Assembly (NCBI GenBank): GCA_016867955.1
Contig: VGIE01000194.1
Span: 1 to 5,326, forward strand
Length of the DNA stretch: 5,326 nt
Reading direction: 5' to 3'
From: Betaproteobacteria bacterium
GTDB lineage: Bacteria; Pseudomonadota; Gammaproteobacteria; Burkholderiales; SG8-39
Shown here: in pieces, positions 1 through 5,326 of the stretch
Numbering within the stretch: the stretch's first letter is position 1
How the letters are laid out: each line of letters opens with the position of its first letter
Notes under the pieces: model-generated
Database searches by the model: none
Told to the model about the DNA's origin: nothing
Seen by the model: the letters and a program-made list of their open reading frames with translations, nothing else
Translations under genes and position numbers: made by a program

Positions 1-423
1 GACCACCGAGCCCTGCCGGTCGCACAGCAGCACCGGCATGCAGTCGGCCGTGAGAATGGCCAGCACCGCCCCCGGCCTGTGCGCAACGGCGGCATCCGCC
101 TCGGGCGGCAGGACGGCCGCGCCGTGGGTGGCGGCCGTGCCGACCAGCGCCAGGATGGCATCCGCATCCAAGACTCGTGTTCCATGCACCTGGCTGAGCC
201 AGAGCGGTTCGGCAGGAAGCAGCGCGCGCAGCCGCGCACGATTGGCCGTGACCGCCGCCGCGTCGTCACCGACATGCATGCCGAGGTTGAAGCAGGCGTA
301 GCTGCCCCGGCTCGCGCCGCCGGCCGCAGTATGGTCCGCGCTGCCATCGGCAATGCCGCGCGTCGTCACCAGGGCGCGGACACAGGCGGGCGCGGGCCAG
401 TACGGCGTCAGCCACGCGTTCAT
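1..423 (-). CDS. pgeF: Peptidoglycan editing factor PgeF / YfiH (laccase-domain, DUF152 family), 5' part
   Basis: The first 141 codons of a minus-strand gene run off the left edge with no stop. The translation begins MNAWLTPYWPAPACVRALVT and carries the family landmarks: FNLGMHVGDD (residues 45-54), WLSQVHGTRV (75-84), EADAAV (108-113) and LTADCMPVLLCD (124-135). H80 and C128 match two of the three metal-binding residues of this fold; the third, in the HAGWRG motif, would lie just past the window edge. The usual length is about 240-260 residues, so roughly 100 are missing. In E. coli the protein keeps L-Ser out of the peptidoglycan stem peptide; homologues have been described as polyphenol oxidases and as purine-nucleoside-cleaving enzymes. 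The ATG overlaps the rluD stop as ATGA, with AGGA four bases upstream, so translation is probably coupled to rluD. The family call is firm; the biochemical role is by homology. Confidence 0.93.
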   Translation of the reverse strand, partial: MNAWLTPYWPAPACVRALVTTRGIADGSADHTAAGGASRGSYACFNLGMHVGDDAAAVTANRARLRALLPAEPLWLSQVHGTRVLDADAILALVGTAATHGAAVLPPEADAAVAHRPGAVLAILTADCMPVLLCDRQGSVV

Positions 424-1424
424 GTGTCCTGCCGAGTTTCTTTGCGCAGGAACTGCAGCAACTTCTCGAAATCCCCGGGCAACGGCGATTCGTGGCGCGC
501 CCGCTTCCCGGTGCCCGGGTGCACGAATTCCAGCCGCGCCGCATGCAGCGCCTGGCGGCCGATCATGTCCGCCACGCTGGCGCGGGCCTGCTTGCGGCTC
601 CGGTAAACCGGGTCGCCGACCAGCGCGTGCCCGATCGACTGCATGTGCACGCGGATCTGGTGGGTGCGCCCGGTATCGAGCCGGCACTCGAGCAGCGTCA
701 CGTCGGGAAAGCGTTCGAGCACCCGGTAATGCGTTCGCGCCTGCTTGCCGGAGCCGACGATGGCCATGCGCACACGATTCACCGGGTCGCGCGCCAGCGG
801 CGCGTCCACCTCGCCGTCCTGCGCCACCCGCCCGTGCACCAGCGCCAGGTATTCGCGGTGCACCGTGCGGTCCTGCAGCTGGCGCACCAGGCTCGTCTGC
901 GCCGCCAGCGTCTTCGCCACCACCAGCAGCCCGCTGGTGTCCTTGTCCAGACGGTGGACGATGCCGGCGCGCGGAATCCCCGCCAGTGCAGGGCAGTGAT
1001 GCAGCAGCGCATTGAGCAGGGTGCCCTGCCAGTTGCCGCTTGCCGGATGCACCACCAGCCCAGCGGGCTTATCGATGACGATGACCTCGCCGTCCTCGTG
1101 GACGATGTCGAGCGCGATGTCTTCGCGCAGGGCCGACAGTGCCTCGGGGCCTGCCTGCGCGATCAGCAGCACTGTCTCGCCGCCCCAGACCTTCTGCTTG
1201 GGCCTGGCCGCTCCGGTGTCGATGCGGATGAACCCGTCGCGCAGCCAGGCGGTCAGCCGGCTGCGCGAATGCTCGGGAAACATGCGCGCGAGCGCCTGGT
1301 CCACCCTCAGGCCGGCGCAGTCGGCCGGCACCATGCGCACCTGCGGCTCTTCCGCGTCGAAGGGGTCTGCGGCCGCCGGGACCTCGGGGGTATAATTCTG
1401 GTCTCCGATGGAGTGTTCCGCCAT
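420..1424 (-). CDS. rluD: Ribosomal large subunit pseudouridine synthase D (RluD)
   Basis: RluD makes pseudouridines in helix 69 of 23S rRNA (1911, 1915 and 1917 in E. coli), a step linked to late 50S assembly. Numbered from the chosen start (334 aa), an acidic extension of about 28 residues comes first. An S4 RNA-binding domain follows (about 29-90, with LRVDQALARMFPEHSRSR at 39-56), then the RluA-type catalytic domain. The signature HRLDKDTSGLLVVAK (157-171) contains the expected catalytic Asp at 160, and RLDTGRTHQIRVHM (248-261) is the second family motif. The frame stays open to an ATG at 1484, but that would add 20 residues encoded opposite the bamD signal peptide, so I prefer the ATG at 1424. 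An ATG at 1334, preceded by AGG, is also possible but would clip the first S4 strand. E. coli RluD has 326 residues. Gene order pgeF-rluD, divergent from bamD, matches E. coli. The function is secure; the exact start is not. Confidence 0.93.
   Translation of the reverse strand: MAEHSIGDQNYTPEVPAAADPFDAEEPQVRMVPADCAGLRVDQALARMFPEHSRSRLTAWLRDGFIRIDTGAARPKQKVWGGETVLLIAQAGPEALSALREDIALDIVHEDGEVIVIDKPAGLVVHPASGNWQGTLLNALLHHCPALAGIPRAGIVHRLDKDTSGLLVVAKTLAAQTSLVRQLQDRTVHREYLALVHGRVAQDGEVDAPLARDPVNRVRMAIVGSGKQARTHYRVLERFPDVTLLECRLDTGRTHQIRVHMQSIGHALVGDPVYRSRKQARASVADMIGRQALHAARLEFVHPGTGKRARHESPLPGDFEKLLQFLRKETRQDT
427..430 (-). promoter_or_regulatory. Ribosome binding site of pgeF inside the end of rluD
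   Basis: The minus strand reads GGCAGGACACATG into the pgeF start, placing AGGA four bases before the ATG. It lies inside the last codons of rluD and supports the start that forms the ATGA overlap. This is consistent with reinitiation by ribosomes finishing rluD. Confidence 0.6.
1391..1396 (+). promoter_or_regulatory. Candidate -10 box of the bamD promoter
   Basis: A perfect TATAAT lies 26 bases upstream of the bamD ATG and would put the transcript start near 1403, giving a leader of about 20 bases that contains the bamD ribosome binding site. The 16-18 bp spacing upstream (around 1367-1374) is GC-rich and has no TTGACA-like -35, and there is no TGn extension. It is therefore either a promoter needing an activator or a chance match, though AT-rich hexamers are rare in this GC-rich window. 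It sits inside the proposed rluD N-terminal coding region. Confidence 0.5.
1410..1413 (+). promoter_or_regulatory. Ribosome binding site of bamD
   Basis: GGAG lies nine bases before the ATG at 1423. It favours that start over the in-frame ATG at 1408, which has no purine-rich site upstream and would put five extra residues before the lipoprotein signal peptide. Confidence 0.6.
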
Positions 1425-2208
1425 GAAACGTAGTGTAGCTTTTTTCGCCCTGCTGCTGGTCGCCGGCTGCGCCGGATTCGGCAAGGAGCACGACGAAACG
1501 ACGAAGTGGACCGCGCGCCAGCTCTACATCGACGCCAAGGAAAACCTCGACTCGCTGAACTACGAAAAGGCGATCAAGCAATACGAGCGGCTGCAGGCGC
1601 GCTACCCGTTCGACCGCTTTGCGCTGCAGGCCGAGATCGATGTCGCGTACGCCTACTACAAGCAGAACGACGTCGAGGCCACGGTGGCGGCCACAGACCG
1701 CTTCATCAAGATGCACCCCGAGAACAGCAACGTCGACTACGCGTATTACCTGAAGGGCCTAATCCACTTCAACCAGGACATCGGCCTCTTCGGCAAACTC
1801 GCCAACCAGAACCAGGCCGAGCGCGACCCGAAGGCCGCGCGCGACTCCTTCGACGCTTTCAGAGAACTCTCCACGCGCTTCCCGAACAGCAAGTACGCGC
1901 CGGACGCCATCGCGCGCATGAAGTACCTGGTGAACGTGCTGGCCGAGCACGAGGTGAGGGTCGCCAGTTTTTACTATCGCCGCACCGCGTTCGTCGCCGC
2001 CACGGGCCGCGCGCGCTACGCGCTGGAGAACTACCCGCAGTCGCCGGCCATCGAGGAAGCGCTGTTCATCCTGGTGAAGAGCTATGACGCGCTGGGGATG
2101 ATTGAACTGCGTGACGATGCCGATCGGGTGATGCGCAAGAACTTCCCCGTGAGCGAATACCTGAAGCGCGGACTGAAGGACGAGCCCTGGTGGCGCTTCT
2201 GGAAGTGA
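1423..2208 (+). CDS. bamD: Outer membrane protein assembly factor BamD (ComL/YfiO lipoprotein)
   Basis: BamD is the essential lipoprotein of the BAM complex; with BamA it inserts beta-barrel proteins into the outer membrane from the periplasmic side. The 261-residue product starts with a lipoprotein signal peptide (MKR, then a hydrophobic stretch) ending in the lipobox LVAGC, so Cys16 should be lipidated. Ala at +2 does not signal inner-membrane retention. The rest is a TPR superhelix with recognisable BamD landmarks: ARYPF (59-63), AYAYYK (75-80), DRFIKMHP (92-99), DYAYYLKG (105-112), FPNSKYAPDA (153-162) and LAEHEVRVASFYYRR (173-187). E. coli BamD has 245 residues and Neisseria ComL about 267. 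The start at 1423 is chosen for the GGAG site and a normal signal peptide. The gene is divergent from rluD, with overlapping start codons, and convergent with the dehydrogenase cluster. The C-terminus ends in an unusual WWRFWK. Confidence 0.96.
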   Translation: MKRSVAFFALLLVAGCAGFGKEHDETTKWTARQLYIDAKENLDSLNYEKAIKQYERLQARYPFDRFALQAEIDVAYAYYKQNDVEATVAATDRFIKMHPENSNVDYAYYLKGLIHFNQDIGLFGKLANQNQAERDPKAARDSFDAFRELSTRFPNSKYAPDAIARMKYLVNVLAEHEVRVASFYYRRTAFVAATGRARYALENYPQSPAIEEALFILVKSYDALGMIELRDDADRVMRKNFPVSEYLKRGLKDEPWWRFWK

Positions 2209-2210
2209 GC

Positions 2211-2232
2211 CGCGGCCGTTTTAGCGGCCGCG
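2211..2232. terminator. Inverted repeat between convergent genes, possible bidirectional terminator
   Basis: CGCGGCCG (2211-2218) and CGGCCGCG (2225-2232) are perfect 8-base complements around a six-base loop, TTTTAG. The hairpin starts three bases after the bamD stop and ends 38 bases before the stop of the converging dehydrogenase gene. The stem is all G/C, but neither strand has a U-run after it, so it is not a textbook intrinsic terminator. It may instead stabilise 3' ends or assist Rho-dependent termination. The rest of the 62-base gap (2209-2270) shows nothing else. Confidence 0.45.
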
Positions 2233-2270
2233 CCGCGACATCGCGTATTGCGCGGCCCTGACCGCCGCGT

Positions 2271-3359
2271 TCAGGCCCCCGTCAGCAACGGCCACAAGGC
2301 GTCGCCGCCGTTGTTGCACACCAGCCGGCCGATGCGCTCCTGCCAGAAGGCCTCGGCGCCGAATTCGTCGCGCCAAGACCACAGCCTGCGCGTGGAGAAA
2401 TGCAGCGGATGCTCCTGTGTGAAGCCCATGGCAGCAAATACCTGGTGGCTGATGGCGGCCACCTGCCCGGCAGCCTCGCCGGCGCGCGACTTCGCCACCG
2501 CGACGGCCAGTTCGGCGTCGTCGCGACCATGCGCCTCGATGGCGGCATCGGCCGCCGCCGTCGCCGCCGCGAAATGCCCCGCGGCGACGGCCAGCATGTG
2601 CTGCACCGCCTGGAACTTGCCGATCGGTCGGCCGAACTGCACGCGCTCATTGGCATACGCAATGGCGTAATCGAGGCAGCGCTCCATCGCCCCGACCATC
2701 TGCTGCGTGCGCAGTTGCGCGCCAAGCAGCAGCAGGCCTTCGCCCGCGGTCGCCGCGGGCGCCGCGCGCACGGCGGCAGCCGGTAGCGAAACGCCGTCGA
2801 ACACCAGCGTGTCGCGGGACTCGAACGCCAGGTTGCGCCGGGCGTCGGCCCTGGCCTTGCCCTGCGGCACCAGCGCGAGGTGCTCGTTCCCATTGGCGTC
2901 CGTGGCAAGCACCAGCACATGCCCGACCCGGCCGCCCCATGGCACGCGCCGCGCTGCGCCGCTCAGCGTGAAACCGCCGCCCGACCCGGTGATGCCGATG
3001 CGGTCGCCGGGATTGCAGGGCGCCAGCGTAACGGCCCCCTCGACCACCTCGCCACCCGCGGACACCCACAGCGATTGCGCAAGCAGGGTCTCTGGCAGAG
3101 GCAGCGGCAGCGCATGGAAAGCCGAGCGGCGCACCAGGCGCAGCGCATCGGCGGCCTCGACGCCGACGCCGCCCGCGTCCTCCGGCACCATGGCGATCGT
3201 CAGACCGGACTCCTCCACCGCCTGCCAAAGCGCATCTGGCCATTTGCCTTCCTCGGCGGCGGAGATGATCTCCTTGGTCACCTGCTCGCCGAGCAGGCGG
3301 TCGGTCTGCTCCAGCAGGATTGCCGACATCGACGCTTCTTGTTGGTTCGCTTTGCTCAT
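2271..3359 (-). CDS. Acyl-CoA dehydrogenase family protein, probable non-catalytic (beta) subunit
   Basis: The 362-residue protein has the acyl-CoA dehydrogenase fold. It has a helical N-terminus (LWQAVEESGLTIAMVPEDAGG, about 44-64), a degenerate middle beta domain (about 105-205), and a C-terminal four-helix domain with RVQFGRPIGKFQAVQH (239-254) and GFTQEHPLHFSTRRL (312-326). The C-terminal FAD-contacting motifs are good. However, the middle domain has neither the SEP-x-x-GSD loop nor the W-x-ING-x-K-x-W segment. By hand alignment, the helix-G Glu used by isovaleryl-CoA dehydrogenase and mycobacterial FadE pairs is a Gly here (about G213), and no Y-E-G-T Glu exists near the C-terminus. A typical dehydrogenase has 380-400 residues. 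The gene follows the 383-aa dehydrogenase after ten bases, with AGAGGG (3364-3369) before the ATG. I infer a structural partner in a heteromeric enzyme. A homodimeric enzyme with an unusual base is the alternative. The substrate is unknown. Confidence 0.88.
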   Translation of the reverse strand: MSKANQQEASMSAILLEQTDRLLGEQVTKEIISAAEEGKWPDALWQAVEESGLTIAMVPEDAGGVGVEAADALRLVRRSAFHALPLPLPETLLAQSLWVSAGGEVVEGAVTLAPCNPGDRIGITGSGGGFTLSGAARRVPWGGRVGHVLVLATDANGNEHLALVPQGKARADARRNLAFESRDTLVFDGVSLPAAAVRAAPAATAGEGLLLLGAQLRTQQMVGAMERCLDYAIAYANERVQFGRPIGKFQAVQHMLAVAAGHFAAATAAADAAIEAHGRDDAELAVAVAKSRAGEAAGQVAAISHQVFAAMGFTQEHPLHFSTRRLWSWRDEFGAEAFWQERIGRLVCNNGGDALWPLLTGA

Positions 3360-3363
3360 GATG

Positions 3364-3369
3364 CCCTCT
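3364..3369 (-). promoter_or_regulatory. Ribosome binding site of the second dehydrogenase gene
   Basis: The minus strand reads TGAAGAGGGCATCATG. The upstream gene's TGA stop is followed at once by AGAGGG and, four bases later, by the ATG. This supports the start at 3359 over the in-frame ATG at 3329, and suggests coupled, near-equimolar translation of the two dehydrogenases. Confidence 0.6.
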
Positions 3370-4521
3370 TCAACGAAGTCCGAGCCCGCGCGCTATCATG
3401 CCGCGCAGGATTTCGCGGGTGCCGCCGCGCAGCGTGAATGCCGGCGCGTACAGCTCGGTGGCCGCCAGCGTTTCGGCAAAGCGGTCGTCCGGATCGTCCA
3501 GGCTGGACTCCACGGCAACCAGGTCGCGGGCAATCTCCGGGATTTCGCGCTCGAAGGAGGTGCCGATGTCCTTGACCAGCGCCGCCTGCACCAGTGGGTT
3601 CTCACCATGTTCCATCATGCCGGCGATCGACGTCGACATGCGGCGCAGCGCGGCAAGGTGCGCGACGAGCCGGCCGATCGCGACCGCCTGGCGCTCGCCG
3701 GGAATCCTGCCAACGCGGTCAATCAACTCCACCAGCAGGCGGTAATCGGAGAGGAAGCGGTCGGGACCGGAGCGCTCGTACACGAGCTCGCCTGTCACCA
3801 TGTTCCAGCCCTGGCCAAGGCCGCCCACCAGCATGTCGTCGGCAACGAAGTAGTCCTCGAAGAACATCTCGTTGAACTCTTCCTCGCCCGACATGTTGCG
3901 GATCGGCCGAACCGTGACCCCCGGGGCCTTGAGGTCGATGACGAACTGGGTCATGCCTTCGTGGCGTTTCTCGGTTGCCGCTTCGGTGCGCACCAGCGCA
4001 ATGACGTAGTGCACGCGATGCGCGTGCGAAGTCCAGATCTTGCTGCCGTTGATCCTCCAGCCGCCCTCGACCTTCACCGCGCGCGTCTTGACGGCAGCCA
4101 GGTCGGAGCCCGAGTTGGGTTCGCTCATGCCGATGCCGGCGTAGCACTCGCCGCGCGCGATGCGCGGCAGAATCAGCTCGCGTGCGCGCTCACTGCCGTG
4201 ATGGAGGATCTGGTTGCCGGTCTGCCGGTCAGCGATCCAGTGCGCGCCGCAGGGCGCGCCGGCCGCCAGCATTTCCTCGGTGACGACGAAACGATCCAGC
4301 ATCTTCATCTCGTGGCCGCCGTACTTCTTCGGCCAGATCATGCCGATGAAACCCGCGGCGCCGGTGCGCTTGCTGAACTCGGCATCGAAGGTGTTCCACG
4401 AGCAGCGATGCGGCACGAAACTGCCGGCCTTGCGCTCCTTGTCCAGGAACGCCCGCACGCGCTTGCGCGTCTCCTCGGCGTGCGCCGGGAGTTGCAGTGA
4501 GTCGAATCGGAATCCGAGCAT
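3370..4521 (-). CDS. Acyl-CoA dehydrogenase, probable catalytic (alpha) subunit
   Basis: This 383-residue FAD enzyme should introduce a trans alpha,beta double bond into an acyl-CoA and pass electrons to ETF. Domains in order are an N-terminal helical domain (1-120), a middle beta domain with GMSEPNSGSDLAAVKTRA (131-148) and GGWRINGSKIWTSHAH (153-168), and a C-terminal helical domain. The last segment, FTLRGGTREILRGMIARGLG (362-381), has Gly-Gly-Thr where medium-chain dehydrogenases have Y-E-G-T, so the C-terminal Glu base is absent. A Glu in LVYERSGPDRFLSDY (E249) instead occupies the helix-G position of the base in isovaleryl-CoA dehydrogenase and in mycobacterial ChsE4-type subunits. GAAAGGG (4528-4534) precedes the ATG. 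It lies 71 bases downstream of the CaiB-like gene and ten bases upstream of the second dehydrogenase, so the three look like one operon. The family call is firm. Steroid, terpenoid or branched-acid substrates are possible but cannot be distinguished here. Confidence 0.93.
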   Translation of the reverse strand: MLGFRFDSLQLPAHAEETRKRVRAFLDKERKAGSFVPHRCSWNTFDAEFSKRTGAAGFIGMIWPKKYGGHEMKMLDRFVVTEEMLAAGAPCGAHWIADRQTGNQILHHGSERARELILPRIARGECYAGIGMSEPNSGSDLAAVKTRAVKVEGGWRINGSKIWTSHAHRVHYVIALVRTEAATEKRHEGMTQFVIDLKAPGVTVRPIRNMSGEEEFNEMFFEDYFVADDMLVGGLGQGWNMVTGELVYERSGPDRFLSDYRLLVELIDRVGRIPGERQAVAIGRLVAHLAALRRMSTSIAGMMEHGENPLVQAALVKDIGTSFEREIPEIARDLVAVESSLDDPDDRFAETLAATELYAPAFTLRGGTREILRGMIARGLGLR

Positions 4522-4592
4522 GTTGAGCCCTTTCTACTCCAGGTCGATGAAATCGGTACAAAACAGCAACAAGCGGGCAGCGCGGGCTGCGG
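4522..4592 (-). other. Intergenic gap in the CoA-transferase/dehydrogenase operon
   Basis: The 71 bases between the CaiB-like stop and the dehydrogenase ATG contain a GAAAGGG ribosome binding site (4528-4534). Just after the stop is a short inverted repeat, GCAGC (4577-4581) and GCTGC (4586-4590), with a four-base loop. The hairpin is short and is followed by mixed TTGTTGCTGTTTTG rather than a U-run. I read the gap as a spacer within an operon; partial attenuation or a secondary promoter cannot be excluded. Confidence 0.4.
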
Positions 4593-5326
4593 CTAGAGGA
4601 TGGCACCGGCCTTGCGCAGGCGGTCGATCGCGCCCGGCGCCAGGCCGCACGCGGCCAGCGCTGCGGCAGTGTCGGCGCCCAGCGCCGGCCCGAGCGTCCT
4701 GACGCTGTTGTTCCATCCCTCGACGCGCGGAATCACCCCCGGCATCATGACCTTGCTGCCGTCGGCCGCGCGCATCTCCACGATGTTGCCCCGGGCCTTG
4801 AGGTGCGCGTCATTGGCAATGTCGTCTGCGTCGTAGATCTGCCCCAGCACGACGCCCGCCTTTTCCGCCGTTTCATTGACTTCGGCGGAAGTGCGCTCGC
4901 CCATCCACCTGTCGAGGATGGCGTAGATCTCCTGCAGGCCCTTCAGGCGCGCCTGGGTGGTGGAGAAGCGGGGGTCATCGCGCAGCGACGGGCCGCCGAT
5001 CATTTCCAGCAGCTTGGCGGCGGTGGCGTCGTTGGCCGCGGACACGGCGATGTACTTGCCGTCCTTGGTCAGGAACATGTTGCTGATGGAGAAATTCATC
5101 GGGAAGGTGTTGCCGTCGCGCAACTCGGGGCGTCCCATGGCCGTGGCGATGGGCGCCTGCCACTCGATCATGCGGTTGACCGCCTGGTGCATCGGTACCA
5201 CCAGTTCCTCGGGCTGGCTGCGGGTCACGCCGGCGCGGCGCAGCTCGGCAACGGCGCGCAACGCAGCGAGCGCGCCCGAGAGGTATTCGGCGAGCGGAAA
5301 CTCCGGCTGCACCGGCACCGAGTTGG
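4593..5326 (-). CDS. CaiB/BaiF family (family III) CoA-transferase-like protein, C-terminal part
   Basis: The last 243 residues of a minus-strand gene enter from the right edge; the family is usually about 380-410 residues, so 140-170 are missing. Family features include DGKYIAVSAAND, then DDPRFSTTQARLKGLQEIYA, a tail with ANDAHLKARGNIVEM, and the C-terminal LGPALGADTAAALAACGL. These enzymes move CoA between carboxylic acids through an enzyme aspartyl-CoA thioester; AMACR-type racemases share the fold. The segment FPLAEYLSGALAAL (codons ending near 5277) matches the part holding the catalytic Asp (D169 of formyl-CoA transferase and CaiB), but the residue here is Glu, encoded by GAA at 5286-5288. 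The following G-x-GQ region is also degenerate (RSQPEELVVP). The in-frame GTG at 5318 is almost certainly an internal Val. Being first of three genes with two dehydrogenases suggests activation or exchange of an acyl group in a degradation pathway. The substrate is unknown, and it may be a non-catalytic subunit. Confidence 0.88.
   Translation of the reverse strand, partial: NSVPVQPEFPLAEYLSGALAALRAVAELRRAGVTRSQPEELVVPMHQAVNRMIEWQAPIATAMGRPELRDGNTFPMNFSISNMFLTKDGKYIAVSAANDATAAKLLEMIGGPSLRDDPRFSTTQARLKGLQEIYAILDRWMGERTSAEVNETAEKAGVVLGQIYDADDIANDAHLKARGNIVEMRAADGSKVMMPGVIPRVEGWNNSVRTLGPALGADTAAALAACGLAPGAIDRLRKAGAIL

Noticed and set aside
1408..1422. Upstream ATG giving bamD five more residues
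   Set aside because: No ribosome binding site precedes it, while GGAG precedes the ATG at 1423 at a workable distance and gives a normal lipoprotein signal peptide.
492..1433. A 313-codon open frame on the plus strand opposite rluD
   Set aside because: The opposite strand encodes an unmistakable RluD with its catalytic motif. This frame shows no family motif and is rich in Arg, His, Gln and Ala, as expected of a shadow.
1425..1484. Extension of rluD to the ATG at 1484
   Set aside because: It would add 20 residues encoded opposite the bamD signal peptide and has no counterpart in known RluD proteins.
2707..4500. A 597-codon open frame on the plus strand, opposite both dehydrogenase genes
   Set aside because: It is antisense to two well-recognised genes and crosses their junction. 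Its composition (Ala, Arg, Ser, His-rich low-order sequence) is typical of high-GC antisense shadow frames. No domain is recognisable.
4577..4590. Short inverted repeat after the CaiB-like stop as an intrinsic terminator
   Set aside because: Five base pairs and no U-run. The downstream dehydrogenase genes fit functionally as part of the same operon, so I kept it only as a note on the gap.
5316..5318. GTG as the true start of the CaiB-like gene
   Set aside because: The product would be 241 residues and lack the N-terminal half of the fold. The frame continues to the window edge (Asn-Ser before it), so the codon is probably internal Val.
1..5326. tRNA, rRNA, CRISPR array, insertion sequence or integrase attachment site
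   Set aside because: Reading both strands gave no repeat-spacer pattern, transposase motifs, target duplications or structured RNA signatures. Coding sequence fills nearly the whole window.

Overview
The window is high-GC bacterial chromosome, most likely from a betaproteobacterium. The left half has the gene order pgeF - rluD - (divergent) - bamD. This core neighbourhood is shared by gamma- and betaproteobacteria (E. coli has clpB-yfiH-rluD-bamD). The acidic N-terminal extension of RluD, the 261-residue ComL-like BamD and the start of PgeF look betaproteobacterial. This taxonomic call is from memory of these families, not from a search.

Layout. Positions 1-423 (minus) hold the first 141 codons of pgeF/yfiH, cut by the window edge. 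Positions 420-1424 (minus) hold rluD, a 23S rRNA pseudouridine synthase, which overlaps pgeF by four bases (ATGA). Positions 1423-2208 (plus) hold bamD, the outer-membrane assembly lipoprotein; its start codon overlaps the proposed rluD start codon. A short gap with an 8-bp inverted repeat (2211-2232) separates bamD from a converging minus-strand cluster. In transcription order, that cluster is a CaiB/BaiF-type CoA-transferase (4593-5326, 5' end outside the window), a 383-aa acyl-CoA dehydrogenase (3370-4521) and a 362-aa divergent acyl-CoA dehydrogenase (2271-3359).

How the genes work together. The left part is housekeeping: ribosome large-subunit modification, peptidoglycan quality control and outer-membrane protein insertion. 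The right part is a catabolic cassette: a CoA-transferase-like protein to activate or exchange an acyl group, then two dehydrogenases for alpha,beta-desaturation. The first dehydrogenase keeps the FAD/substrate-loop motifs and a candidate catalytic Glu (E249). The second lacks a Glu at both places where this superfamily puts its base, and lacks the SEP-x-x-GSD loop. The pair therefore looks like the alpha and beta subunits of a heteromeric acyl-CoA dehydrogenase, as known for steroid side-chain FadE pairs. The substrate cannot be read from the sequence.

I did not find a wholly new system, mobile element, CRISPR array or RNA gene. The points most worth a second look are the split-catalysis dehydrogenase pair, the Glu in place of the expected catalytic Asp in the CaiB-like protein, and the start-on-start arrangement of rluD and bamD with a perfect TATAAT inside the rluD 5' region.
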